From Polaribacter sp. ALD11 (GTDB lineage Bacteria; Bacteroidota; Bacteroidia; Flavobacteriales; Flavobacteriaceae), in the NCBI RefSeq assembly GCF_002831685.1, contig NZ_CP025119.1, forward strand, positions 3,496,501 to 3,560,500: a stretch of 64,000 nt of DNA. Direction: 5' to 3'. Position 1 is the stretch's first letter, and the number at the start of each line of letters is the position of its first letter. The notes beneath the pieces are model-generated. The model saw nothing but the letters and a program-made list of their open reading frames with translations, was not told the DNA's origin and made no database searches. Shown here one piece after another: positions 1 through 8,453 of this stretch. The position numbers and the translations under genes are program-made.

Positions 1-36
1 TAGCGAACTAAGAAAAATAAAGTTTTTTTCATATTT

Positions 37-50
37 AGCGAACGTTCGCT
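37..50. promoter_or_regulatory. Palindromic operator candidate upstream of aceB
   Basis: A perfect 14-bp palindrome, AGCGAACGTTCGCT, with an additional half-site (AGCGAAC) at 2-8. Its right end touches the TTG that I assign as the -33 promoter element of aceB, so a bound protein would block RNA polymerase. Glyoxylate-shunt genes are commonly repressed when acetate or fatty acids are absent; the regulator itself is not in this window. Confidence 0.5.
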
Positions 51-80
51 TGTGGAGTTCGAGTATTATTTCTATTATTG
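50..80 (+). promoter_or_regulatory. Predicted aceB promoter
   Basis: TTG at 50-52, a 20-nt spacer, then TATTATTG at 73-80. This fits the Bacteroidota pattern (TTG, 17-23 nt, TAnnTTTG) with one mismatch in the -7 box. The start codon follows 27 nt downstream. Confidence 0.45.
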
Positions 81-107
81 CAGTATAGAAATTAAAATAC
101 TCTAATT

Positions 108-1703
108 ATGCAGGAAAATATTATTACGAAAGAAATTGATTTTGAAGGGTTTAATGTTGAAGGTTATCAAGGTGTTTTAACAAAAGAAGCGAAGGTTTTT
201 TTATTAGAGTTGCATGGTAAATTCAATGAGAGAAGATTAAGATTACTTGCAGATAGAGAGATTGAGCAAGCATATTTCGATGCAGGGAATTCACCCTCTT
301 TTCCGGAAGAGACAAAAAATATTAGAGAATCTGATTGGGTTTGTGCAGAGTTGCCAGACGATTTATTAGACAGGAGAGTAGAAATTACAGGTCCGGTTGA
401 TCGTAAAATGGTGATTAATGCGTTGAATTCTGGTGCCAAGACTTTTATGGCAGATTTTGAAGATAGTAATTCGCCAATTATCGAAAATAATTTGAATGGT
501 CAAATTAACTTACGAGATGCAATTAATAAAACGATTTCATTTTATAATGAGAAAAAAGATAAAACATATTCATTAAATGAAGAGACTGCAACGTTATTGG
601 TGCGTCCTAGAGGTTTGCACTTAAATGAAAAACACTTTTTAGTAGATGGAGAGGAAATGTCGGGTTCTTTGGTAGATTTCGGACTCTACTTTTTTCATAA
701 TATTAGAACATTACAAGAGCAAGGTTCTGCAACGTATTTTTATTTACCAAAATTAGAGCATTACCTAGAGGCGCGTTTTTGGAATGATGTTTTTGTGTTT
801 GCGCAAGACTATTTATCAATTCCACAGAAAACAATAAAAGCGACTGTTTTAGTTGAAACAATTACGGCTAGTTTTCAGTTAGATGAAATTATTTATGAAT
901 TAAGAAACCATATGGCGGGTTTAAATTGTGGTCGTTGGGATTACATTTTTTCTTACATCAAAAAGTTTAGAAATCATACTGGTTTTATGGTTCCGAATAG
1001 AGATCAAGTAACGATGAATTCTCCTTTTATGAAAGCATATTCTTTATTGGTTATTCAAAAATGTCACAAAAGAAATGTACATGCAATGGGAGGAATGGCA
1101 GCTCAAATTCCGATTAAAAATGATGAGGAGGCGAATGCCGTTGCTTTTGCAAAAGTATTTGCAGATAAGGAACAAGAAGTAAAGAACGGACATGACGGGA
1201 CTTGGGTTGCGCATCCAGGATTGGTTTCTGTAGCAATGAATGTTTTTAATGAAAATATGAAAACTAAAAACCAAATTCATGTTGCTAGAAATGATGTACA
1301 TGTTTCTGAATTAGATTTGGTTGAAATGCCAAAAGGAACTATTACAGAAGACGGAATTAGAAAAAATATTAATGTAGGTATTTTGTATATCGAAAGTTGG
1401 TTGCGTGGAAATGGAGCGGCGGCAATATATAATTTAATGGAAGATGCTGCAACGGCAGAAATATCTAGAACACAAGTTTGGCTTTGGTTGCATAATAGTG
1501 TTCAAATTGTAGGTGGTAGAAATTTTAATTTGGCGATGTATCAGTTGTTAAAAAGAGAAGAATTAATAAAAATTAAAAATTTAGTTGGTGAAAGTAATTT
1601 TACAAACGGAAAATTTAAACTAGCAATTGAGTTGTTTGATGAATTGGTTTTGTCAAAAGAATACAAAGAATTCTTAACGCTTTCTGCTTATAAATATATA
1701 TAA
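108..1703 (+). CDS. aceB: Malate synthase A
   Basis: Condenses glyoxylate with acetyl-CoA to malate, the second step of the glyoxylate shunt, in the cytoplasm. The 531-residue length is usual for the A-type enzyme. Family stretches are visible: GPVDRKMVINALNSGA and the following MADFEDS near residues 95-125, ETITASFQLDEI near 250, and MEDAATAEISRTQVW near 445, which carries the catalytic Asp region. The ATG at 108 lies just downstream of a plausible promoter. aceA follows 82 bp later on the same strand, so the pair is likely co-transcribed and co-regulated through the upstream palindrome. Nothing is missing or truncated. Confidence 0.97.
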   Translation: MQENIITKEIDFEGFNVEGYQGVLTKEAKVFLLELHGKFNERRLRLLADREIEQAYFDAGNSPSFPEETKNIRESDWVCAELPDDLLDRRVEITGPVDRKMVINALNSGAKTFMADFEDSNSPIIENNLNGQINLRDAINKTISFYNEKKDKTYSLNEETATLLVRPRGLHLNEKHFLVDGEEMSGSLVDFGLYFFHNIRTLQEQGSATYFYLPKLEHYLEARFWNDVFVFAQDYLSIPQKTIKATVLVETITASFQLDEIIYELRNHMAGLNCGRWDYIFSYIKKFRNHTGFMVPNRDQVTMNSPFMKAYSLLVIQKCHKRNVHAMGGMAAQIPIKNDEEANAVAFAKVFADKEQEVKNGHDGTWVAHPGLVSVAMNVFNENMKTKNQIHVARNDVHVSELDLVEMPKGTITEDGIRKNINVGILYIESWLRGNGAAAIYNLMEDAATAEISRTQVWLWLHNSVQIVGGRNFNLAMYQLLKREELIKIKNLVGESNFTNGKFKLAIELFDELVLSKEYKEFLTLSAYKYI

Positions 1704-1708
1704 AAAGT

Positions 1709-1739
1709 GTCTCGCAACTACGGCAATAGATTGCGAGAC
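1709..1739 (+). other. Stem-loop between aceB and aceA
   Basis: Perfect 9-bp arms (GTCTCGCAA at 1709-1717 and TTGCGAGAC at 1731-1739) around a 13-nt loop, starting 5 nt after the aceB stop. No T-tract follows, so it is not a canonical intrinsic terminator. It could protect or process the aceB-aceA mRNA or act as a weak attenuator. Confidence 0.6.
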
Positions 1740-1785
1740 GTAATTATCAAAATCGAAAAAACCTTAATAATTAAAGATCAAAATT

Positions 1786-3411
1786 ATGAAAAATTTATCA
1801 CAAAGCAATTATAGTTCAGCATTAGAAATGGTAAGAAATTTAAAATCAAAATATGGTACTTCTTGGGATGCTATAAATTCTGAAAGTGCAGCAAGAATGG
1901 TTACTCAAAATCGTTTTAGAACAGGTTTAGATATTGCTAAATATACTGCTGCAATTATGAGGAAAGATATGGCTGAATATGATACAGATTCTTCAAATTA
2001 CACGCAATCTTTAGGTTGCTGGCACGGTTTTGTTGCACAACAAAAAATGATTGCTGTAAAAAAGCATCATAAAACGACTAATAAAAGTTACTTGTATTTA
2101 TCTGGTTGGATGGTTGCTGCTTTGCGTTCAGAATTTGGACCCTTACCAGATCAGTCAATGCACGAAAAAACTGCTGTTCCTAGTCTTATTGCAGAAATTT
2201 ATGATTTCCTTCGTCAAGCAGATGCAATTGAATTAAATGATTTATTCAAAAGAAAAGAAAACGGAGAAGATGTACAAGATGAAATAGATAATTTCGAAAC
2301 GCATATTGTTCCTATTATTGCAGATATTGATGCTGGTTTTGGTAATGAAGAAGCAACCTATTTATTAACTAAAAAAATGATTGAAGCAGGTGCTTGTGCC
2401 ATTCAGATTGAAAATCAGGTTTCTGATGCAAAACAATGTGGTCATCAAGATGGAAAAGTAACAGTGCCGCATGAAGATTTTGTAGCGAAGTTAAATGCAA
2501 TTAGATATGCATTTTTAGAATTAGGTGTAGATGATGGAATAATTGTAGCAAGAACAGATTCTGAAGGTGCTGGTTTAACACAGAAATTACCGGTTAGTCA
2601 AGAAGAAGGAGATTTAGCTTCACAATATTTAGCTTTTGTTGAAGCGGAAGAAATTGCGATTCAGGATGCAAAAGAAGATGATGTTTTGTTAAAAAGGGAT
2701 GGTAAGTTAGTGCGTCCGGTAAGATTGGCGAACGGGTTGTATAAATTTAAAGAGGGTTCTAATATCGATAGAGTTGTTTTAGATTGTGTAACCAGTCTAC
2801 AAAATGGGGCAGATTTATTATGGATTGAAACGCCTACGCCTAATGTAAAACAAATTGCACACATGGTAAATAGAGTAAAAGAAGTTGTGCCAAATGCTAA
2901 ATTGGTGTACAATAATTCGCCATCTTTTAACTGGACGTTGAATTTCCGTAATCAAGTGTTTGAAGAGATGCTTGCGGAAGGAGAAAATATGACAGGATAT
3001 GATAGAAATAATTTAATGGATGCTCAATATGATAGTTCTGAATTATGTCATCGTGCCGATCAAAAAATTAAAACTTTTCAAATTGATGGAGCAAGAGAGG
3101 CAGGTATTTTTCACCATTTAATTACGCTTCCAACGTATCATACAACTGCACTGCACATGAACGATTTAACAGAAGGTTATTTTGGAGAAGAAGGGATGTT
3201 AGCGTATGTAAAAGGAGTTCAAAGACAAGAGATTAGAAAAGGAGTTTCTTGTGTGAGGCATCAAAGAATGGCAGGTTCAGATTTAGGGGACGATCATAAA
3301 ACTTTCTTTGCAGGGGATAAGGCGTTAAAAGCAGGTGGAGAACATAATACTTCTAATCAGTTTGAGGTTAAAAAAAATGAGCCAAATAAAGAGCTTGTTT
3401 CAGGTAGGTGA
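1786..3411 (+). CDS. aceA: Isocitrate lyase
   Basis: Cleaves isocitrate to glyoxylate and succinate, the first step of the glyoxylate shunt. At 541 residues it belongs to the long isocitrate-lyase type (as in Pseudomonas) rather than the ~430-residue E. coli type. The catalytic-loop signature is QCGHQDGK with Cys about residue 218. The Mg/substrate region IIADIDAGFGNEEATY (~176-192) and the NNSPSFNW motif (~380) are present. The ATG at 1786 follows an A-rich leader. It lies downstream of aceB, and monomeric NADP isocitrate dehydrogenase, the competing enzyme, is encoded at the other end of the window. The last ~15 residues are Lys/Glu-rich and look unstructured. Confidence 0.97.
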   Translation: MKNLSQSNYSSALEMVRNLKSKYGTSWDAINSESAARMVTQNRFRTGLDIAKYTAAIMRKDMAEYDTDSSNYTQSLGCWHGFVAQQKMIAVKKHHKTTNKSYLYLSGWMVAALRSEFGPLPDQSMHEKTAVPSLIAEIYDFLRQADAIELNDLFKRKENGEDVQDEIDNFETHIVPIIADIDAGFGNEEATYLLTKKMIEAGACAIQIENQVSDAKQCGHQDGKVTVPHEDFVAKLNAIRYAFLELGVDDGIIVARTDSEGAGLTQKLPVSQEEGDLASQYLAFVEAEEIAIQDAKEDDVLLKRDGKLVRPVRLANGLYKFKEGSNIDRVVLDCVTSLQNGADLLWIETPTPNVKQIAHMVNRVKEVVPNAKLVYNNSPSFNWTLNFRNQVFEEMLAEGENMTGYDRNNLMDAQYDSSELCHRADQKIKTFQIDGAREAGIFHHLITLPTYHTTALHMNDLTEGYFGEEGMLAYVKGVQRQEIRKGVSCVRHQRMAGSDLGDDHKTFFAGDKALKAGGEHNTSNQFEVKKNEPNKELVSGR

Positions 3412-3787
3412 TCTTGTTTCAGTATTAAGTGCATTAGAATGCGGACTATTCGCATTGGGGCATCCTATAGCATTGGGGAGAGGATTGCAAGCTTTTCAGA
3501 ATGAACTTTTAAAAATAAATTAGACCTCTACGTTTAAAAAAGGTCAAAAAGCACGAATAAATACAAGATTGCAGTCAATAATATAAAATGATCAAGTTAG
3601 TTGTTATTTGGAAACCTCTTTGAGAAATCGAAGAGGTTTTTTGTTGTTACAAATAGAAAAAAATAAAAAATATGTAACAAAAAAGAATTCTAAGCTACAT
3701 ATAATTAAAGTAAATGTTCTTTTTTTTGAAAAAAATAACGAAATTGCTGTACTTAAAAAATTGTTCAACTTAAAAACGAAATACAAT
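3412..3787. other. 376-bp gap after aceA: terminator, no gene
   Basis: Between the aceA stop and the chosen start of the next gene I see one clear intrinsic terminator (3612-3645) and a weak GACCT/AGGTC hairpin around 3523-3545. Open frames crossing the gap (to 3523, and an N-terminal extension from 3608) have no start context or recognisable protein features, and I did not annotate them. Confidence 0.6.
3612..3645 (+). terminator. Intrinsic terminator of aceBA
   Basis: Arms AAACCTCTT (3612-3620) and AAGAGGTTT (3631-3639) with a 10-nt loop, running into a T-rich tail. It lies 200 bp after aceA and before the coiled-coil gene, so it separates the two units. Confidence 0.8.
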
Positions 3788-5131
3788 ATGTCTGATGATT
3801 TTGATTTATTAGAAACGAATTCAACCAAAAAAACAGAAAAAGTAGATGTAAACTGGGGGAAAGCCATCGATACGATGAAATCCAAGCTATCACAAGAAGA
3901 AGATCCAGAAAAGCGTCAGAAAATATTAAACGCAACATTAGATGATGTTGTAGATATGGCAAAAGAAGATAGAACTTCTTTGTTAGATGCTATTAAAGAT
4001 TTAACAGATTATCAAGATGAGGTTGGTATTAAATTCGAGGGGTTTTCAGCATTAAACCCTGCAGAGCAAAAAGTAATTGATGATGCTCAAAAAGCATTAG
4101 AAAGAGCAAGAATAGAATTAGAAGACGCACAAAATAAAGAAGATACTTGGTGGAATAACCTTTGGGGGAGAAAGTCTAAAATTAAAAAAGAAGAAATAGA
4201 ATTTGCAGCTGCAGAAAAGACTAGAGCAGGCGCAGATAATAAAGCAAAGGCATTATTTCAGCAACGTATAGAAAGTGCAGATATTCAAACTTTATTAGGT
4301 GAACTTTCTTTTAAGTCTCAAGCAGCGGTTACCCGTTTAAAAAACAGAGAAGTAGAAATTAAAGAAGTAGAAGAAAAGCTGAAAACAGCTATTGTAGAAG
4401 CTTCTAAGAATCATACAAAAGCATTAGAGAAAAAGAAAGAAGTAGAAGATAAGTTAGAAGAACAGTATGCATTGTTAAAGCAAGCACGTCAAGAATTAGA
4501 CGAAATTGCAGACAAACAATCTACAGCATATTCAGAAGCTATTGGTAAAGTAACAACTTTAGAGCAAAAAGTAGAAGAATTAGAAGGGCTTAAAAATGCC
4601 TACACAACTTTAGCTGCAAGTAAAGACAGTTTTGTGCACAAGCACAATTTAACGATTAAAGTACTAACTTCTTTACGTTCTAATTTACAGACTCATAGAG
4701 CAAAATTAAAATCTGATACCGAAGAAAGATTAAAGTATTATGATGGTTATATAGTTGCGTTAAAGGCAAGAACAGATCAAGAGTTTGCGGCGATTTTAGA
4801 ACATTTAGGTGTAAAAACAGATGAGCATATTGGAGAAACTTTAGCATCTATGCATTCAGCAAGTGCAAGAGCACGTCAAGATATGATGAATAATATTCCT
4901 GTTCATGAAAAAGTAATGACAGGTGTTTATAGCACATATGCAGAGGCTTTACATGAAATTAGAGAGAAAGATCAAGATATTCAAAAGAATTTCGCAGACC
5001 GTTACGGCATAGATATGAAAGAGATTTTCGAAGACTATTACAAAGCAGATGTAAATGCACTAAAAGGAGATGATTCAGAACCTTCTGAGACTCCAAAAAC
5101 AGTATCTTCTAATGACGATTTATTAGGTTAA
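3788..5131 (+). CDS. Cytoplasmic coiled-coil protein, first gene of AAA+ cluster
   Basis: A 447-residue acidic, Lys/Glu-rich protein without signal peptide or membrane segment. After a short disordered N-terminus, residues ~95-310 have heptad character typical of long coiled coils. The C-terminal ~100 residues look globular-helical and end in a Ser/Glu-rich tail. I chose the ATG at 3788 because the frame upstream of it runs through the terminator and reads as low-complexity translation of UTR. Homologues in Flavobacteria are, as I recall, often auto-named 'microtubule-binding protein', which is only a coiled-coil resemblance; a distant relation to TelA-type proteins is possible but unproven. 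It leads a same-strand run through 12630 that includes an AAA+ ATPase, suggesting a partner or substrate of that ATPase. Confidence 0.85.
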   Translation: MSDDFDLLETNSTKKTEKVDVNWGKAIDTMKSKLSQEEDPEKRQKILNATLDDVVDMAKEDRTSLLDAIKDLTDYQDEVGIKFEGFSALNPAEQKVIDDAQKALERARIELEDAQNKEDTWWNNLWGRKSKIKKEEIEFAAAEKTRAGADNKAKALFQQRIESADIQTLLGELSFKSQAAVTRLKNREVEIKEVEEKLKTAIVEASKNHTKALEKKKEVEDKLEEQYALLKQARQELDEIADKQSTAYSEAIGKVTTLEQKVEELEGLKNAYTTLAASKDSFVHKHNLTIKVLTSLRSNLQTHRAKLKSDTEERLKYYDGYIVALKARTDQEFAAILEHLGVKTDEHIGETLASMHSASARARQDMMNNIPVHEKVMTGVYSTYAEALHEIREKDQDIQKNFADRYGIDMKEIFEDYYKADVNALKGDDSEPSETPKTVSSNDDLLG

Positions 5132-5139
5132 AATAATTA

Positions 5140-5237
5140 GGGCGTTACCTTCTTTTTTGAAAAACAAAAAGAAGGTCAGGCTTTTCATTGTATCTTTTTC
5201 TGAAAAAGAAAAAGGATGCCATTTCAATCCTTAACGC
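5140..5237. repeat. Dispersed palindromic intergenic element, copy A
   Basis: Begins GGGCGTTACC and ends TTAACGC, so the outer ends are inverted (GCGTTA/TAACGC). Inside are two hairpins: ACCTTC... (5147-5159) with ...GAAGGT (5165-5176), and an imperfect ATCTTTTTC/GAAAAAGGAT pair around 5192-5217, followed by GCCATTTCAATCC. The same plan recurs at 15732-15820 and, diverged, at 12636-12701. It occupies the gap between two genes and has no coding capacity. Confidence 0.75.
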
Positions 5238-5295
5238 AGTCATATTTGCTAAATAAATTCAATTTTAAAAGAGTTAAAAGATTATCAACTAAAAA

Positions 5296-6345
5296 ATGAT
5301 TACAACACCTTTAGATTCTGCACTTTTAGACTCAAAAGAACAATACATTTTTTATCATAAAATGGTAGATTTTGTATTGAAAGAATTAATTGTAAGCGTC
5401 CAACAAGAAAAATTATGTACTCAACAAGAGTTGCTTATTTTTAAGCAATACTCAGATTTACTTTTATATTCTATCGAAGCCATGCGTATTAAATATATGT
5501 ATGACGAAGAAGATAATATGAAAGTCGATTTAACAGATTCTGGGTTTCCAAATTATTTAGAATTTAGATTTTTGTACAACGATTTAGAGTTGAGAAATGA
5601 ATACATAGATAAACTAACAAATGTAGAAGCTTTAAAAGCAGAATTTTTAGAGACCCTTTTAAGAAAAAAGGAACCAATTAGAAGATTAGATTTATTTAAA
5701 GCTGCTTCTATTGTTTATTACACTTCCGTAGATAAAAAATATATTTTTAACAGGTTTGTACAGGGTAAGATTTTAGAAGCTCCAAAAGATGCTAATTATC
5801 AATACTTAACAAGTTGGAGTTTTTATGACGTAAGTCACAACAGACCTTTTATTTGTTATATGTATTTTGATTATGAAGGTAAAAATGCGTTGAAAGACAG
5901 AGATAAAATCTATCAAGCTTTAAAAGAAAGTGCAGATAGAGAAATGTCTTTAGATACTATGGCGTATAATATTGATCGTAAATTACCAGATATTCAACCA
6001 AAACATATTAAAAGAATAGATTTAGGACCGTTTCATAATGTGTTTGCAAAAGACGAAAATGAAATTACGCATGCTATTTTAGGCGGAATTGCAAGAAAAG
6101 AAATTCCTTTAGAAAGTTATGCTTTATCATTGAAAATTGATGAAGTCTTTTCTGGAGACACCTTTTCTGAAGGTGGTTTCTTCTCAAAGCAAACCATGCA
6201 AAAGTGGAGTGATGTAATTCAGCAAAAATATGTTTTAGCACCGCATCGAATTATTCAATTATTGCACAATAGTGCGCCAGAGGTTTTACATAAATTGGCA
6301 AAACCGCCGATTGAGTTAGCGAGTTTAAAAATTGATGTGAAATAG
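5296..6345 (+). CDS. Conserved-looking helical protein of unknown function
   Basis: 349 residues, no signal peptide or membrane segment, rich in Leu, Lys, Glu and Tyr and predicted mostly helical. I do not recognise a catalytic motif or family. It sits between the coiled-coil gene and the AAA+ ATPase on the same strand, so a role as adaptor or structural partner in the same assembly is the best contextual guess. The ATG at 5296 is preceded by an A-rich leader (TAAAAA). Copy A of the palindromic element lies directly upstream and a 33-nt perfect hairpin directly downstream. Confidence 0.8.
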   Translation: MITTPLDSALLDSKEQYIFYHKMVDFVLKELIVSVQQEKLCTQQELLIFKQYSDLLLYSIEAMRIKYMYDEEDNMKVDLTDSGFPNYLEFRFLYNDLELRNEYIDKLTNVEALKAEFLETLLRKKEPIRRLDLFKAASIVYYTSVDKKYIFNRFVQGKILEAPKDANYQYLTSWSFYDVSHNRPFICYMYFDYEGKNALKDRDKIYQALKESADREMSLDTMAYNIDRKLPDIQPKHIKRIDLGPFHNVFAKDENEITHAILGGIARKEIPLESYALSLKIDEVFSGDTFSEGGFFSKQTMQKWSDVIQQKYVLAPHRIIQLLHNSAPEVLHKLAKPPIELASLKIDVK

Positions 6346-6363
6346 AATTTAAGAATAAAGATA

Positions 6364-6396
6364 AGACCTCACAGGTTTTTAAAACCTGTGAGGTCT
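6364..6396. repeat. Perfect 16-bp inverted repeat (intergenic hairpin)
   Basis: AGACCTCACAGGTTTT (6364-6379) and its exact reverse complement (6381-6396) with a single central base. It lies 18 bp after a stop codon and is followed by GAAAAATAAAATTT, so it may act as a terminator or RNA-stability hairpin. The GACCT-C-C-AGG half resembles hairpins I recall as repeated in flavobacterial intergenic regions; that copy number is not checked. Confidence 0.7.
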
Positions 6397-6452
6397 GAAA
6401 AATAAAATTTAGAAATAGAAAAAATAACAGCAGTATAAGAAAAGTAGCGTGA

Positions 6453-6494
6453 ACTGCCAACTGAATACTGCCAACTGAAAAACTGCGAACTGAA
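6453..6494 (+). repeat. Tandem ACTGCCAACTGAA repeats abutting the AAA+ start codon
   Basis: Three 13-bp units, two identical (6453-6465, 6467-6479) and one with a single mismatch (6482-6494), end exactly at the ATG at 6495. They break down further into degenerate ~7-bp units. The shared 10-mer CTGAATACTG (6461-6470) also builds the tandem repeat before the MarR gene at 14261. Confidence 0.8.
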
Positions 6495-8453
6495 ATGCAA
6501 CACAACTCAACTTTTCCAATAAAACAAAATGAATTAGATATGCTTCGAGATGAAGCTTCTGGTTATTTAAAAAGTATTCAATGGGAACAAAGTAATAGAG
6601 CAAAAAATAAGGATAAAGACGCAAAAGACAGTTCAATTTTATTGTATTTGTCTAGAGCAAATAGTGGAAGTAATGTTGAAATCACTTCGATTTCTAAAAC
6701 CATTTTAGCTTTAAAAAAGAGATTGTTGCCAAATTCTATTGCAATTCCTGTGTATTTGAATCAGACTTTATACGCAGTACAAGAAGGAATTACCTTAGGA
6801 ATCTGGATTAAAGATAGTTATTACGATGCTTCAGGATTATCTTCTTTAAATGAACGTAAATCTGCTTTAGATTCAAATGGAAAAAGAGCGTTTGAAAGTA
6901 AAATGCATACAGCAACTGCATTTCAGTTATTTGCAACATCATATAAAATTTTACACGACTTAAAACCACGTGCTTCAGACGATTTGTCTGTAATGAAGCA
7001 AAAATTTGCTGGTATTCCTGAAGTTTCATTTTTATCGCCGTTAAAAGGAATTGCGTGTTCTTTATTTTATTTTGATAAATATTTAGGACATCCAGATATT
7101 GTAAAATCAGACAAAGATGTTATTGATTTTACAGTGGTTTATTATGAAGCATTAATTGATGAAATTCAACTTCGAAAAAGCAGTTTAGAATACACAGAAA
7201 CTATTGTAGATAGAACTTATAAATTAGAAAATTCAGATTTTGCTGTTTCAGGTTGGGAGAATGTTTTTGCAGGAACCGCAAAAAGTATAGCATTTAATAA
7301 AATTAAGTTCGAACAAATTGTAGGGAATAAAGACGCAAAACATTTTGCACGTAGATTAACAGAAAGAATGTTGAGTTACGATTTTGAAGCCAAGAAAAAT
7401 CCGTTTCAAGAATTAGGCGGATTTATGCCAGTTTTTATGGGTTATGGAATTCCAGGAACAGGAAAAAGTATGCTAATTGCGGCAATTGCAACACGTTTAA
7501 AAGAGCATGCAGACAATTTAGAAATTCCGTTTTTATTTCATCCAATGCCAGACACGTTAATTTCTACTTTTCAAGGAGGATCTGCAGAAAAAATGGTAGC
7601 ATGGATGAAGCCAATGCAAGACCCAACAAAATTAATTTTTGCACCAATTGACGATGCAGAAAATAATTTACAAGAAAGAACGGCACAAGGTGTTTCTGCT
7701 GGTGTAAAAGAAGTAATTGGTGTTTTCTTACGCTATACAGAAGGTGCTTATGCTGTAAATTATGGGAATTCTTCAATAGGATTATTTACCAATTTACCAG
7801 AAATGTTAGATAAAGCGGTAATCTCTAGAGTACAAGGAAGATTTAAAATTGATGGAGCAAGAACAGAAAATGACTTTTTAGACCAAGATTATATTTGGTG
7901 GAAGAAGTTTGAAAAAACAATTCCAGATTTTGTGAACATGCAAAATCCTGCTAATTATAAGTTTTTAAAAGACCAAGGATTGGCTAAAAATATGGGAGAT
8001 ATTTTAAACTCTGTAGCAAAACCATCCGAAGAAAGGGTTTTACAAGCGTATGACAAAGCAGAAAAACTACATAAAACAAATCATCATTCATTCTTTGCGA
8101 GCTTGTATCAAGAAATTCAGCAAATATTTCCGTTCTTTTCATCAAGAGATGTTCGCAACATTCAGTCTGCAATTTCATTGCGATTAACAGATTTCGATTT
8201 AGAACAAGATTGGTTCGAAAACCCAGAAACGTATTTCAAAAAAGACTATCAAACGAAGTTTAATATGTTGCAAGAATTAATGAAAAGCAATATGAAAGGT
8301 TTAGATTTTTCCGAAATTAGAAGACAAGAAGTGGTACGTTATTTAGATAATGTTGCCACTATTGCAGATACAGATTTTAAGAGAAAAGTAGATGCAAGAG
8401 TGAATCAATTAAACATCGATTTAGAAGCTAGAAAAACATTTGATAATGAATAA
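6495..8453 (+). CDS. AAA+ ATPase of unknown function
   Basis: 652-residue cytoplasmic protein. Residues 1-300 are helical and unrecognised; the ATPase domain follows: Walker A GYGIPGTGKS (316-325), a Walker-B-like strand LIFAPIDDAEN (~380-390) in which the usual DE pair reads DD-A-E, a sensor-1-like Asn in LFTNLP (~431), and candidate arginine fingers in VISRVQGRF (R445/R449). The C-terminal ~170 residues are helical. AAA+ proteins of this type remodel other proteins as hexamers. The stop codon overlaps the Nudix start by 8 nt, which supports co-translation. Start: the ATG at 6495 directly follows the tandem repeats; there is no good upstream alternative. Confidence 0.9.
   Translation: MQHNSTFPIKQNELDMLRDEASGYLKSIQWEQSNRAKNKDKDAKDSSILLYLSRANSGSNVEITSISKTILALKKRLLPNSIAIPVYLNQTLYAVQEGITLGIWIKDSYYDASGLSSLNERKSALDSNGKRAFESKMHTATAFQLFATSYKILHDLKPRASDDLSVMKQKFAGIPEVSFLSPLKGIACSLFYFDKYLGHPDIVKSDKDVIDFTVVYYEALIDEIQLRKSSLEYTETIVDRTYKLENSDFAVSGWENVFAGTAKSIAFNKIKFEQIVGNKDAKHFARRLTERMLSYDFEAKKNPFQELGGFMPVFMGYGIPGTGKSMLIAAIATRLKEHADNLEIPFLFHPMPDTLISTFQGGSAEKMVAWMKPMQDPTKLIFAPIDDAENNLQERTAQGVSAGVKEVIGVFLRYTEGAYAVNYGNSSIGLFTNLPEMLDKAVISRVQGRFKIDGARTENDFLDQDYIWWKKFEKTIPDFVNMQNPANYKFLKDQGLAKNMGDILNSVAKPSEERVLQAYDKAEKLHKTNHHSFFASLYQEIQQIFPFFSSRDVRNIQSAISLRLTDFDLEQDWFENPETYFKKDYQTKFNMLQELMKSNMKGLDFSEIRRQEVVRYLDNVATIADTDFKRKVDARVNQLNIDLEARKTFDNE

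Noticed and set aside
3335..3523. Open frame of 62 codons overlapping the end of aceA and running beyond it
   Set aside because: It overlaps aceA out of frame, has no start context, and I see no domain in it; I treat it as a chance frame, although the part after 3412 is somewhat protein-like.
3608..3787. N-terminal extension of the coiled-coil protein by 60 residues
   Set aside because: It starts inside the aceA terminator hairpin and reads as Lys/Asn/Phe-rich UTR translation; ATG 3788 is the sensible start.
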